From: Pseudomonas sp.
Lineage (GTDB): Bacteria; Pseudomonadota; Gammaproteobacteria; Pseudomonadales; Pseudomonadaceae
Assembly (NCBI RefSeq): GCF_030683065.1
Contig: NZ_JAUXMX010000040.1
Coordinates: 1 to 64,000, forward strand
Reading direction: 5' to 3'
Length of the DNA stretch: 64,000 nucleotides
Shown: in pieces, positions 52,156 to 61,381 of the stretch
How the letters are laid out: each line of letters starts with the position of its first letter
Numbering within the stretch: position 1 is the first letter of the stretch
Translations under genes and position numbers: made by a program
Notes under the pieces: generated by a model
Databases searched by the model: none
The model's input: the letters and a program-made list of their open reading frames with translations, nothing else
What the model was told of the DNA's origin: nothing

Positions 52156-52380
52156 ATGAGCAAGCAGGATGATCCAGACAACAAGCCACTGACTCTATGG
52201 GAAATGCTGCAAAGCGTGCTGGCAGCAGCCATTGGCGTACAGAGCGGTAAGAAGCGCAGCCGTGATTTCAGCCGCGGCAAACCCAGCCATTTCATCATCC
52301 TCGGCATACTGTTCACTCTGCTGTTCGTGCTGGTGATTTTTTCTGTGGTCAAACTGGTGCTGCATTTCGCAGGTGTTTGA
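52156..52380 (+). CDS. DUF2970 small membrane protein
   Basis: A 74-aa protein with a charged N-terminus, the DUF2970 segment LTLWEMLQSVLAAAIGVQSG and one C-terminal membrane helix (FIILGILFTLLFVLVIF). Its function is unknown. It follows the MATE gene after 53 bp and may share its transcript. Confidence 0.85.
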   Translation: MSKQDDPDNKPLTLWEMLQSVLAAAIGVQSGKKRSRDFSRGKPSHFIILGILFTLLFVLVIFSVVKLVLHFAGV

Positions 52381-52403
52381 ACCCGGGACTGTAGCCTCAG
52401 CCC

Positions 52404-53504
52404 CTAGCGCAACAGGCCGTCGATAGAGCAATCATAGCCCTGCCGCCCCGGATTGAGCGCGGTACTGAAACGACGAAAATCCAGGCTGGCATCACGCGTT
52501 TTGATGCGCCGCAAAAAATTTAAGGCGTCTTGCTTATTGAGCATGCGAAACAGGTTTGCCTGTTGATCCTTGCCGCCGCGTGTAGCGAAATCCATGCCTG
52601 CAGCATGGTCGTGGAGCATGACCAAGGCGCAGCCGCCAAGAATGAAATGGCCACTTACAAGAGCGCTAACGCGCCCATCAATCCGTGCCTGCAGCACTTT
52701 CGTTGAGTTGTTCAATGCCGAATAGCGCAGCTGCCGCCCCTGCTCCTCAGCCGCGCGCATGACGCCAAAAGCCATCTCGTCATTCGCCGCCCACACCAGG
52801 CCAACATCGGGGTAACGCGCAAGCAGGACTTGAGCCTGTTCATAGGCGCGCTGGCTCGACCACTCCCCATACAGCAGCTGCCTTAGGCGCATGCCTGGGT
52901 GCTCGGCTAGCGCTCGATGCAGGCCCGCCTCACGCAATGTGGCGGATGGCGTCTGCTTGATTCCCGAAAATGCGACCATTTCGCCAGAGCCAGCTGGCGC
53001 CAGGGCGATCAAGGCCTTGGCCATCAGATAACCGGCGTCCTCATCGTTGGGCACCAGACTGCCAATCCAGTTGTGATACTTCTCCCGACTGCCGCCGGCA
53101 ATTGCCTGTTGATCCGGGGTTAGGGTGCTGTGCAGGGCGAAGAGTTTGGTCTGACTGTCAGCAAACAGGCGAAGAATCTCGGGCCCGGCATAGTGTTCGT
53201 TGACGAAGACCAGGTAGGTTGGCTGCTCTTGGGCTTGCAGAACATCACGTGCATGCTGCAGCACCTTGAGCTGGTCACGCTCACCATCGAGCACCCGCAA
53301 CTCGATCCCCAAGTCAGCCGCAGCCTCGTGCATGTAACCGATGTAACCGACCCAGAACGGCTCATTCGCATAGCCAGGATTGATAAACACCACAGACACG
53401 GGAGCCTTGGCCGTGACGAGCGCACCCGCGCTTGCCGCAGAAACCAGGCTACTGAGCATTGAGAACAGCAGCAGAGAAGCAATACCAACAACCGACCCAA
53501 TCAC
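52404..53504 (-). CDS. Orphan periplasmic sugar-binding-like protein
   Basis: A 366-aa periplasmic binding protein of the LacI/RbsB-like fold. The signal peptide is at about 1-25, then VSVVFINPGYANEPFWVGY, YLVFVNEHYAGPEILRL, VWAANDEMAFGVMRAAEE and LVSGHFILGG. No permease or ATPase gene is adjacent, so it may serve as a sensor for a membrane kinase or cyclase encoded elsewhere, or use another transporter. The GTG at 53504 has GGAGG at suitable spacing. The ATG at 53510 is too close to it. Confidence 0.82.
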   Translation of the reverse strand: MIGSVVGIASLLLFSMLSSLVSAASAGALVTAKAPVSVVFINPGYANEPFWVGYIGYMHEAAADLGIELRVLDGERDQLKVLQHARDVLQAQEQPTYLVFVNEHYAGPEILRLFADSQTKLFALHSTLTPDQQAIAGGSREKYHNWIGSLVPNDEDAGYLMAKALIALAPAGSGEMVAFSGIKQTPSATLREAGLHRALAEHPGMRLRQLLYGEWSSQRAYEQAQVLLARYPDVGLVWAANDEMAFGVMRAAEEQGRQLRYSALNNSTKVLQARIDGRVSALVSGHFILGGCALVMLHDHAAGMDFATRGGKDQQANLFRMLNKQDALNFLRRIKTRDASLDFRRFSTALNPGRQGYDCSIDGLLR

Positions 53505-53591
53505 GCACATACCTCCAGAAAAGCGTGCGCATTATAGGCTCAGGCAATGGCTCTTTGCCGCCATCGGTCCATAAACGTATAAAAATCCGGG

Positions 53592-53705
53592 TTATTGCTG
53601 GCTGACCCAGAACACTGCGGTGATTACGGCTAGCAGGATCAGAACGAAAATCGCCCTGGCATCGGCAACGCTGTCTTGGCTTTCGACTTCGGTGTGGTCG
53701 GTCAT
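53592..53705 (-). CDS. 37-aa single-pass membrane protein
   Basis: The sequence begins MTDHTEVESQDSVADARA, then one hydrophobic helix (IFVLILLAVITAVFWV) and ends SQQ. An AAAGGG site lies upstream. An acidic head and one helix suggest a small inner-membrane protein that modulates a larger partner. I recall similar tiny genes near cysI in other Pseudomonas. It lies upstream of the orphan binding protein on the same strand, after an 87-bp gap. Confidence 0.65.
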   Translation of the reverse strand: MTDHTEVESQDSVADARAIFVLILLAVITAVFWVSQQ

Positions 53706-54210
53706 GGGCTACCCTTTTATTATGCTTATGAGTGGTTCGCTTATGCAGTTAAGCCTAGGTCATGCGCTTGCTCAAGCACTGAATGAACAGCAAAAACTTT
53801 CGTTTGTTATGAACGAGCCCGGGCTCGGACCGATTAACTGGATCAATCTCCTCACTCGCCACAGGCCAGTGCCGCCTGGCTCTTCGCGCGAGACAAATCT
53901 TGGTGGGTTGTCGTTGCGCAACGGACGCCCTGCCCGTTAAACAAAACGCCCTTCTGTAGCGACAGATTCCCCCAAGTGAAGCGGCCTAATGATTCACCGC
54001 GAACAACTGGAGGCAGACTCGCAGCGCCCTCACCAGTATTTTCAGCGCCTGTGAGGTTATGTTCTTGCCCGTCCTTAGCACTCGAAGTTCTGTCCATATA
54101 CTAAAACTTCACTTTTGCGCATAACCTTGAGCTGGTATCTTCCTGCAGCTCCGTTAGGGGTGCGCCCATGCGCGCAGAATTGCTGTAAGCAGCCTGACAC
54201 AGGACTCTTC
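53706..54210. other. Regulatory/intergenic region upstream of cysI
   Basis: About 505 bp. A plus-strand open frame covers 53620-53940 but opposes the 37-aa gene and lacks protein character. A TATACT near 54096, with AAAACTTC after it, could be a -10 box for cysI. CysB control is expected from the family but no clear site is seen. Confidence 0.4.
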
Positions 54211-55869
54211 ATGTACGTATACGACCAGTACGATCAACAAATCATTGAGGACCGCGTCCAGCAGTTCCGTGATCAGACCCGCCGTTACCTGGCTGGCGAG
54301 CTGAGTGGCGAAGAATTCCGCCCGCTACGCTTGCAAAATGGCCTGTACATTCAACGCTTCGCGCCTATGTTGCGGGTTGCCGTGCCCTACGGCCTGCTGT
54401 CTTCCAAGCAGGTGCGCATGATGGCCAAGATTGCCCGCGACTACGACAAGGGCTACGCCCACATCAGCACCCGGCAGAACGTTCAGTTCAACTGGCCTGA
54501 CCTGGAAGACGTGCCCGAGATCCTCGCCGAACTGGCCACTGTGCAGATGCACGCGATCCAGACCAGCGGCAACTGCATTCGCAACACCACCACTGACCAG
54601 TTCGCCGGCGTGGCCAAGGACGAGATTGTCGACCCACGGCCCTGGTGCGAAATCATCCGTCAGTGGTCGACCTTCCACCCTGAGTTCACCCACCTGCCGC
54701 GCAAATTCAAGATTGCAGTCAATGGTGCAACCAACGACCGCGCGGCAATCGAGGTGCATGACATCGGCCTTGAAGCTGTTAACAACGACGCTGGAGAGCT
54801 GGGCTTTCGCGTTTCCGTCGGTGGCGGCCTGGGTCGCACTCCGGTGGTCGGCAGTTTCATCAATGAATTTCTGCCGTGGCCGCACTTGATCAGCTACCTG
54901 GACGCCATCCTGCGCGTCTACAACCGCTATGGCCGTCGCGATAACAAGTACAAGGCGCGCATCAAGATTCTGGTCAAGGCGCTGACCCCCGAGGTGTTCG
55001 CCGAGCGCGTCAACGCCGAGTGGGTACACCTGAAGGATGGCCCAACCACCCTGACCGAAGCCGAAGTAACGCGCGTCGCTGCGCATTTCATCGACCCGGC
55101 CTATAAGCCCCTGCACGATCAGGACGCGGTTCTGGCGCAACTTGATGCTGAGCACCCAGGCTTCTCCCGCTGGCGCCAGCGCAACACCTTCGCCCACAAG
55201 AAACCCGGCTATGTCGCTGTCACGCTGTCGCTCAAACCTACCGGCGTAGCACCGGGAGATGTCACCGACAAGCAACTCGACAGTATCGCTGACCTGGCTG
55301 ATCGCTACAGCTTTGCCGAGGTGCGCAACAGCCACAACCAGAACATCATCCTCGCCGACGTCGAGCAGAGCCAGCTGTTCAGCCTCTGGGGTGAACTGCG
55401 CGAGCATGGCTTTGCCACTCCGAACGTGGGCCTGCTGACCGACATAATCTGCTGCCCGGGTGGCGACTTCTGCTCCCTGGCCAACGCCAAGTCGATCCCG
55501 GTGGCCGAAGCCATCCAGCGCCGTTTCGATGACCTGGATTACCTGTTCGACATCGGCAACATCGAGTTGAATATCTCCGGCTGCATGAACGCCTGCGGCC
55601 ATCACCATGTTGGCCACATCGGCATTCTCGGCGTGGACAAAAAGGGGCAGGAGTTCTACCAGGTATCCATCGGCGGTAATTCTGGCCGCGATGCCAGCCT
55701 GGCGCAGATTCTCGGCCCATCCTTTGCCCAGGATGACATGCCCGATGTGATCGACAAGATCATCAAGGTCTACGTCGAGCAACGTACCGATGAAGAAAGC
55801 TTCCTCGACACCTTCCGACGTATCGGTGTTGCCCTGTTCAAGGAGCGTGTATATGCAGCGAATCATTAA
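54211..55869 (+). CDS. cysI: Sulfite/nitrite reductase haemoprotein (CysI type)
   Basis: A 552-aa sirohaem/[4Fe-4S] reductase making sulfide from sulfite for cysteine synthesis. It has the two-fold ferredoxin-like repeat (RVAVPYGLLSSKQVRMMAKI, STRQNVQFNWPDLEDVPEI, then TSGNCIRNTTTDQFAG). The metal-binding Cys lie in DIICCPGGDFCSLA and LNISGCMNACGHHHVG. The start at 54211 (MYVYDQYDQQI) fits the family. An in-frame ATG at 54115 is not used. It overlaps the DUF934 gene by 17 bp, so the two are coupled. Confidence 0.93.
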   Translation: MYVYDQYDQQIIEDRVQQFRDQTRRYLAGELSGEEFRPLRLQNGLYIQRFAPMLRVAVPYGLLSSKQVRMMAKIARDYDKGYAHISTRQNVQFNWPDLEDVPEILAELATVQMHAIQTSGNCIRNTTTDQFAGVAKDEIVDPRPWCEIIRQWSTFHPEFTHLPRKFKIAVNGATNDRAAIEVHDIGLEAVNNDAGELGFRVSVGGGLGRTPVVGSFINEFLPWPHLISYLDAILRVYNRYGRRDNKYKARIKILVKALTPEVFAERVNAEWVHLKDGPTTLTEAEVTRVAAHFIDPAYKPLHDQDAVLAQLDAEHPGFSRWRQRNTFAHKKPGYVAVTLSLKPTGVAPGDVTDKQLDSIADLADRYSFAEVRNSHNQNIILADVEQSQLFSLWGELREHGFATPNVGLLTDIICCPGGDFCSLANAKSIPVAEAIQRRFDDLDYLFDIGNIELNISGCMNACGHHHVGHIGILGVDKKGQEFYQVSIGGNSGRDASLAQILGPSFAQDDMPDVIDKIIKVYVEQRTDEESFLDTFRRIGVALFKERVYAANH

Positions 55870-56350
55870 GAATGGCCAGGTGGTCGACGAAACCTGGCAT
55901 CTGCTGCCCAAGGACACCACCCTCGATGGCCTGAGCAACTGCGATGACCTGATCGTCCCGCTGGCGCTGTGGATCGAACACCCGAGCGCACTCAAGGCCC
56001 GCGACGGCGGCCTGGGGGTGTGGCTGGATGCTGGGGAAGAGATCGAGGAGATTGCCGATCAGCTGGAAAACTTCCAGGTCATCGCCCTCAACTTTCCTGC
56101 TTTTACTGATGGCCGCCACTGCTCCACTGCCTATTTGCTGCGCACCCGCTATGGCTACAAAGGCGAAGTGCGGGCCATCGGTGATGTGCTGCGTGACCAG
56201 CTGTTTTCCTACCAGCGCGTCGGCTTCGATGCTTTCGCCCTGCGCGAAGACAAGGACCCACTGGACGCACTGAAAGCCTTCGAGGAGTTCTCGCAGGTTT
56301 ATCAAGCCTCCAGCGACCAGCCGCAGCCACTGTTTCGCCGCCGCGCCTGA
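55853..56350 (+). CDS. DUF934 protein (sulfite reduction-associated)
   Basis: A 165-aa protein with the DUF934 pattern (IIKNGQVVDETWHLL, LIVPLALWIEHPSAL, FPAFTDGRHCSTAYLLRTRY, RAIGDVLRDQLFSYQRVGFDAF). It regularly accompanies cysI in proteobacteria and probably helps the reductase, perhaps in electron supply or assembly. The mechanism is unknown. It starts inside the last 17 bp of cysI and ends before a strong terminator. Confidence 0.88.
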   Translation: MQRIIKNGQVVDETWHLLPKDTTLDGLSNCDDLIVPLALWIEHPSALKARDGGLGVWLDAGEEIEEIADQLENFQVIALNFPAFTDGRHCSTAYLLRTRYGYKGEVRAIGDVLRDQLFSYQRVGFDAFALREDKDPLDALKAFEEFSQVYQASSDQPQPLFRRRA

Positions 56351-56365
56351 TCGTTGCCCTGAACA

Positions 56366-56393
56366 AAAGAGCCCTGCATTGCAGGGCTTTTTT
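56366..56393 (+). terminator. Terminator of the cysI-DUF934 operon
   Basis: A stem of AGCCCTGCA / TGCAGGGCT lengthened by A and T runs, ending in TTTTTT. A classic Rho-independent form. Confidence 0.92.
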
Positions 56394-56410
56394 ATGAAGC
56401 AACGTTATTC

Positions 56411-56468
56411 GTAGGAGCCAGCTTGCCGGCGATCAGGCATCGCGCAGCGCCAGCAAGCTGGCTCCTAC
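56411..56468. repeat. Pseudomonas REP element (paired arms)
   Basis: GTAGGAGCCAGCTTGCCGGC at 56411 and its near-complement CAGCAAGCTGGCTCCTAC ending at 56468 form a long stem with a loop of about 16 bases. The sequence is the common extragenic REP type of Pseudomonas. Confidence 0.9.
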
Positions 56469-56503
56469 AGGGGCGGTGGGCTGACCAGCCAGCAGGCGCG
56501 AAC

Positions 56504-57496
56504 TCAATCCACGCGCACCAATACCCGACCCACCAGCTTGCCGGCGAGTATCTGGCCGATGGCCTCGGGCACATTTTGCAACGTGACTTCAGTGACCAGG
56601 CGTTCAAGGTCGTCGAGTTTCCATTGCAACGAGAGCTTGTCCCACATGGATGCTTTGACCACCAGCGGCAGTTCGACCGAGTCCACCCCAAGCAGATTAA
56701 CCCCGCGCAGGATGAACGGCAGTACGCTGCCCTTGAACGCCACCCCGGCAGTCAGCCCGCAGCACGCAGCGCTGCCGCCGTAGCGTAGCGACTTGACCAC
56801 ATTGAACAGAATATCGCCGCCGACGGTATCCACCGCACCCGCCCATTGCTCCTTGAGTAGCGGGCGCTCAGCTCCCTCCTGCAGCTCACTGCGCGGCACT
56901 ACCTGTCGGGCACCGAGGCTCTTGAGAAACTCGCCCTGCTCAGTCTTGCCAGTAGACGCCGCCACGCTGTAGCCGAGCTGGTTGAGCAACGCTACGGCAA
57001 TGCTGCCCACGCCTCCGGTCGCACCCGTCACCAGAACAGACCCGGCATCCGGCAGTACGCCAGCCTGCTCAAGCTTGTCGACACAGAGCGCGGCTGTCAG
57101 GCCCGCAGTACCCAGCACCATGGCCTCGCGCAGGGTCAAGCCTTGAGGCCGTTTCAGCGCCCAAGCTGATGGAATACGAATGTACTGAGCGAAGCCACCC
57201 GCGGTATTCATGCCCAGGTCATAGCCGGTGACAATCACTTCATCGCCGACGCTGAATTCAGCGACGCTCGACTGCTCGACCACGCCCGCGGCATCAATGC
57301 CTGGCGTGTGTGGAAAATGCTTGGTCACCGCACGGCTGCCAGTGGCAGACAATGCATCTTTGTAATTCAGTGACGAGTAGCGAACCCGAATCAACAGTTC
57401 ACCGGCCGGCAACTCACTGATGTTGCGCTGGACAATTACTTGCTCAAACTCACCCGTCGCACTTTCACGGGCCTGCAGTGCTGTGAACGTGGTCAT
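56504..57496 (-). CDS. AcuI/YhdH-type acryloyl-CoA or quinone reductase
   Basis: A 330-aa zinc-free MDR-family NADPH oxidoreductase. Markers are SSLNYKDALSATGSRAVTKH, PHTPGIDAAGVV, the nucleotide site VTGATGGVGSIAVALLNQLG, then LVVKASMWDKLSLQ. The YhdH/AcuI group reduces acryloyl-CoA to propionyl-CoA and so detoxifies it. The ATG at 57496 has GGAG 6 bases upstream. The earlier ATG at 57502 is too close to that site. Confidence 0.88.
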   Translation of the reverse strand: MTTFTALQARESATGEFEQVIVQRNISELPAGELLIRVRYSSLNYKDALSATGSRAVTKHFPHTPGIDAAGVVEQSSVAEFSVGDEVIVTGYDLGMNTAGGFAQYIRIPSAWALKRPQGLTLREAMVLGTAGLTAALCVDKLEQAGVLPDAGSVLVTGATGGVGSIAVALLNQLGYSVAASTGKTEQGEFLKSLGARQVVPRSELQEGAERPLLKEQWAGAVDTVGGDILFNVVKSLRYGGSAACCGLTAGVAFKGSVLPFILRGVNLLGVDSVELPLVVKASMWDKLSLQWKLDDLERLVTEVTLQNVPEAIGQILAGKLVGRVLVRVD

Positions 57497-57770
57497 TTTC
57501 ATCTCCAGGGTTGAAAGGGTGTTTACTAATGGCGATGTCCCAATTAATTGGTGCAATGGCTAACAGGCCTCGGTCTAGCGGACCTCGCAGGGTGCGCACG
57601 GCGCACCCTCGGTATTCTTCCCCAAACACCCCACGCAACAGCTAATTGCTACATAACCTTACTAATTACTGCACTGCAACGCGGCAAAGTGAAGGAACTG
57701 GCCCGCCGGGTGAACACAGCGAGCCAATCACGCGTCACCGCCTGGCAATCACTTACTTACTTTAAGTGGA

Positions 57771-58790
57771 CTACCAGAAGCGCTGCTGGTTAAGGCGGCT
57801 TAGCCAATTCAAGGTGAAGCGATCCAAGGCAACGCTGGCTGCCAGACCGACACGCTCCTGCAAGCTTTTCTTCTCGGCGTAGTGCAGGTGAAACAGCTCA
57901 GTCTCACGGGCCCGCTCGGCCAGGTATTCGTCGCTGGTCTTGAGTTCATCGACCAATTGTTTTTCCAGTGCGGCAATACCCAGCCAGACCTCTCCAGTGG
58001 CGATATCGTCGATATCCAGTTGCGGCCGATAGCGGGCGACGAAGTTCTTGAACAGCTCATGAATGACTTCCAGGTCTTCCTGGAATTTCTCCCGGCCCTT
58101 CTCGGTGTTTTCGCCAAATATGGTCAGGGTGCGTTTGTATTCGCCCGCAGTAAGCACCTCGAAATCAATGTCATGCTTTTTAAGCAGGCGGTGCACATTG
58201 GGCAGCTGGGCAACCACGCCAATCGAACCGAGCATGGCAAAGGGTGCGGAAATGATCTTGTCGCCGATGCAGGCCATCATGTAGCCGCCGCTAGCCGCTA
58301 CTTTATCGATGCATACTGTCAGCGGGATGCCCGCTTGGCGAATTCGCGCCAACTGCGAGGACGCCAAGCCATAGCTATGCACCATGCCACCGCCACTTTC
58401 CAGACGCAGCACCACTTCATCCTGAGGTGTGGCCATGCTCAGCAAAGCGGTAATTTCATGGCGTAAACCATCAGTCGCCGATGCCTTGATATCGCCGTCG
58501 AAGTCCAGCACAAATACCCGTGGCTTGTGCACAGCAGATTTTTTTGCCAGCTTGGCAGCCTTGGCTTCTGCCTGGTGCGCGGCCTTGAGTTGATCCTTGT
58601 CCAGCACCGCCAGCTCAAGACGCTGGCGCAACTGCTTATAGAAGTCGTTGAGCTTGTCCACCTGCAAATGCCCGACAACGCGCCGCCCCTTACTGCGGAC
58701 CGCGACCAAAGCGGCCAGGACCACCACAATGGCAACAACCAGGGTTACCGTCTTGGCCAGAAAGGCCGCATATTCTGCGAAAAACTCCAC
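57771..58790 (-). CDS. sohB: SohB-type inner-membrane protease
   Basis: A 339-aa signal-peptide-peptidase-like (SppA/SohB) serine protease. An N-terminal membrane helix (VTLVVAIVVVLAALVAV) is followed by a charged helical segment (about 50-95) and the protease domain (RVFVLDFDGDIKASATDGL, RLESGGGMVHSYG). The Ser is in KVAASGGYMMACIGD and the Lys in GEYKRTLTIFGENTEKGREK. The GTG at 58790 with GAGGGG upstream is chosen because SohB proteins begin EFFAEYAAFLAK. The 57 further in-frame codons upstream are unlikely to be coding. Confidence 0.9.
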   Translation of the reverse strand: MEFFAEYAAFLAKTVTLVVAIVVVLAALVAVRSKGRRVVGHLQVDKLNDFYKQLRQRLELAVLDKDQLKAAHQAEAKAAKLAKKSAVHKPRVFVLDFDGDIKASATDGLRHEITALLSMATPQDEVVLRLESGGGMVHSYGLASSQLARIRQAGIPLTVCIDKVAASGGYMMACIGDKIISAPFAMLGSIGVVAQLPNVHRLLKKHDIDFEVLTAGEYKRTLTIFGENTEKGREKFQEDLEVIHELFKNFVARYRPQLDIDDIATGEVWLGIAALEKQLVDELKTSDEYLAERARETELFHLHYAEKKSLQERVGLAASVALDRFTLNWLSRLNQQRFW

Positions 58791-58998
58791 GCACTTCCCC
58801 TCATTATTTATTCCAGCGCCAGTGTTGCTCAACGCTCGCTGCAACCAAGCATACCGATGCCACCCGCTGGCGACCAGTTGCCTGACATACAGGCTTGAAT
58901 GACGGGCCATAAATTCAAACAAGCGTATGTTTTTTCGTTGACAGGCCTGCACGATCCCCATACGCTCGGCGAACTTTACCGAACATGGACGCTGGCAC

Positions 58999-59709
58999 GT
59001 GGGCAGTATTTACCTGATCAGACATGGCCAAGCTTCATTCGGCGCCGATGACTACGATGTGCTCTCCCCCATCGGTATTCGTCAGGCTGAAGTATTGGGC
59101 GCGCACCTGGCGGACCTCGGTATTCGTATCGACCGCAGCATCAGTGGTGCCTTACGTCGCCAACAGCACACTGCCAATACAGCCATGAATCAGCTGGGCA
59201 GCAACTGCCAGGCAATTCCTGACTTACATATAGATGCCGCCTTCAACGAGTTCGACGCTGACGCGGTAATTCGCAACTTGCTCCCCGGCTTGCTTGACGA
59301 AGAACCCGAAGCCCTGAATATCTTGCGCAATGGGCCGCAAAACCGTGTCGAGTTCCAGCGCATTTTCGCACTGCTGATTGGCCGCTGGATTTCCGGCGAC
59401 CATGACCAGCCCGGCCTGCAAAGCTGGCAGGCATTCGTTGAGCAGGTTCAGGGCGGACTTACTCGCCTGTTACAGCTGGCGGATAGCAAACAGAACATCG
59501 CCGTATTCACCTCCGGCGGCACCATCACAGCATTGCTGCAGCTGATTACCGGCGTGCCGGCCGACAAGGCCTTTGAACTAAACTGGCAAATCGTCAACAC
59601 CTCACTAAGCTGCCTGAAGTTTCGCGGCAGCCAAGTGAGCCTGGCTTCCTTCAACAGCCATGTGCATCTCCAGCTGCTGAAGGAGCCGGAACTCATCACC
59701 TACCGTTGA
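58999..59709 (+). CDS. Histidine phosphatase family protein
   Basis: A 236-aa member of the phosphoglycerate-mutase-like phosphatases. The phospho-His motif is YLIRHGQASFG, with the Arg in SGALRRQQHTA and the second His region near FTSGGTITALL, where the usual His may be replaced. It starts with GTG. It leads a run of four genes with the SCP2, APH-type and SDR genes, a grouping seen in Pseudomonas beside acyl-CoA metabolism. The substrate is unknown. Confidence 0.85.
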   Translation: MGSIYLIRHGQASFGADDYDVLSPIGIRQAEVLGAHLADLGIRIDRSISGALRRQQHTANTAMNQLGSNCQAIPDLHIDAAFNEFDADAVIRNLLPGLLDEEPEALNILRNGPQNRVEFQRIFALLIGRWISGDHDQPGLQSWQAFVEQVQGGLTRLLQLADSKQNIAVFTSGGTITALLQLITGVPADKAFELNWQIVNTSLSCLKFRGSQVSLASFNSHVHLQLLKEPELITYR

Positions 59710-59768
59710 GTTCCAGCCTACCGCGCCCATAAGGACGCGAGAAAACCCTGAAAATAAAGGAAGACATC

Positions 59769-60080
59769 ATGAGCGTTGCAGACATCATCAATACCATGCA
59801 GTCCAAGTTCAACGCCTCTGCCGCTGCGGGCCTGGATCTTGTGTTCCAGTTCAGCATCGAAGACGGTGAGAACTACTACCTGGTCATCAAGGACGGTACC
59901 TGCGACGTCCAGCAAGGCGATGCCGACAACGCCAACGTGACCCTGATCATGGACACCGAAACCCTTAAGGGCATCACCAGCGGCGAGACCGATGGCATGC
60001 AGGCCTTCATGGGCGGCAAGCTGCGCGCCGAAGGCGACATGATGCTGGCCATGAAGCTGGGCGAACTGTTCCCGGTCTAA
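59769..60080 (+). CDS. SCP2 sterol-carrier-like protein
   Basis: A 103-aa single SCP2 domain (VADIINTMQSKFNASAAAGL, VFQFSIEDGENYYLVIKDG, TLIMDTETLKGITSGETDGM, AFMGGKLRAEGDMMLAMKLG). It has a hydrophobic pocket for fatty acyl or other lipids. An AAAGGAAG site lies before the ATG. A strong terminator follows, so it ends the transcript with the phosphatase gene. Confidence 0.9.
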   Translation: MSVADIINTMQSKFNASAAAGLDLVFQFSIEDGENYYLVIKDGTCDVQQGDADNANVTLIMDTETLKGITSGETDGMQAFMGGKLRAEGDMMLAMKLGELFPV

Positions 60081-60107
60081 ACTTCACGGCAGCAGCCTCA
60101 CCTAATA

Positions 60108-60137
60108 AACCGGAGCCGCGTGCTCCGGTTTTTTTTT
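60108..60137 (+). terminator. Terminator after the SCP2 gene
   Basis: A 9-bp stem (AACCGGAGC / GCTCCGGTT) with a 5-base loop, then a run of T. Confidence 0.93.
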
Positions 60138-60276
60138 CGCCTGCTGGTGAAATCAGGCTGCCTGATTGCGCGGCAACACGACCGCCTATAACGGCCTGTA
60201 TTACTTGTTACGACCCGGGCGCAGCATTAGATTAGCCAATAATCTAGGCCACCCATCATAAGCAGAAGGGATAAGC

Positions 60277-61344
60277 ATGGCGCTTACTGACCAGTCCACA
60301 CGTATCCGCGAGGGCGAAGAGCTCGACGCCGCGATCATTGACGCGTACCTCAAGGCGCATATTCCCGGCCTGACTGGCGAGCCGCGCATCAGCCAGTTTC
60401 CTGGCGGCGCGTCGAACCTCACCTACCTGCTCGAATACGCGGAGAAGGAATTCGTCCTGCGCCGCCCGCCTTTTGGCCAAAAGGCCAAATCCGCTCACGA
60501 CATGGGCCGTGAGTACCGCATCCTCAACCAGCTCTACGAGGCGTTCCCCTACTGCCCGAAAGCCTACGTGCACTGCACCGACGAATCGGTAATCGGTGCC
60601 GAATTTTATGTAATGGAGCGGGTCAACGGCATCATCCTGCGCTCCGATATGCCAGCTGAACTGAACCTCGACGCCGACAAGACCCGCCAGCTGTGCAAGA
60701 GCTTTATCGACAAGATGGTCGAGTTGCACAACGTCGACTACATAGCCTGCGGCCTTGGTGATCTGGGCAAACCGGAAGGCTATGTAGAGCGCCAGATCGG
60801 CGGCTGGAGCGCTCGCTACGAGAAGGCCCTGACCCCTGACGCGCCACTGTGGGAACCGGTCAAGGCCTGGCTGAAAGACAAGATGCCGGCCGACCACCCC
60901 AAGCCGGCCATCGTGCACAACGACTACCGCTTCGACAATGTGATCCTCGACCCAAGCAACCCGATGCAGATCATCGGTGTACTGGACTGGGAGTTGACCA
61001 CCATCGGCGACCCGCTGATGGACCTGGGCAACACCCTTGCCTACTGGATCGAGGCCGACGACCCCGCGCCGGTGCAACTGATCCGCCGTCAGCCGAGCAA
61101 TGCACCGGGCATGCTCAGCCGTCAGGAATTTGCCGACTACTACGCCGAGCGCGCCGGCATCGAGATCAAGAACATCGACTACTACTACACCTACGGCCTG
61201 TTCCGCCTGGCCGGCATCGTGCAGCAGATCTATTACCGCTATTACCACGGCCAGACCCAAGACAAACGCTTCGCCCAGTTCGTGCAAATGAACAAGCTGC
61301 TGGAGCAAATGAGCCTGCAGGTTATCGCCAAGTCGCAGTTGTAA
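60277..61344 (+). CDS. APH-family phosphotransferase (acyl-CoA dehydrogenase-associated type)
   Basis: A 355-aa kinase-like protein. The N-lobe is at ISQFPGGASNLTYLLEYAEK and FVLRRPPFGQK, the catalytic loop is IVHNDYRFDNVI and the metal Asp is in VLDWELTTIGDPLMDLG. The family is related to ACAD10/11-type kinases, which phosphorylate hydroxyacyl compounds before oxidation. The downstream SDR gene (38 bp) could supply or use the same hydroxyacyl intermediates. AGAAGGGA precedes the ATG. Confidence 0.87.
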   Translation: MALTDQSTRIREGEELDAAIIDAYLKAHIPGLTGEPRISQFPGGASNLTYLLEYAEKEFVLRRPPFGQKAKSAHDMGREYRILNQLYEAFPYCPKAYVHCTDESVIGAEFYVMERVNGIILRSDMPAELNLDADKTRQLCKSFIDKMVELHNVDYIACGLGDLGKPEGYVERQIGGWSARYEKALTPDAPLWEPVKAWLKDKMPADHPKPAIVHNDYRFDNVILDPSNPMQIIGVLDWELTTIGDPLMDLGNTLAYWIEADDPAPVQLIRRQPSNAPGMLSRQEFADYYAERAGIEIKNIDYYYTYGLFRLAGIVQQIYYRYYHGQTQDKRFAQFVQMNKLLEQMSLQVIAKSQL

Positions 61345-61381
61345 TCGGCCGAACAGGCCTTCACCAATAAGGGAAACGCCC

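Noticed and set aside
53620..53940. A 106-codon plus-strand open frame upstream of cysI
   Set aside because: It overlaps the more convincing 37-aa minus-strand gene, and its composition shows no domain or membrane pattern.
54325..55995. A 556-codon open frame on the minus strand opposite cysI
   Set aside because: It is the antisense shadow of a GC-rich gene. It lacks motifs and a ribosome site, and the sense strand encodes a clear CysI.
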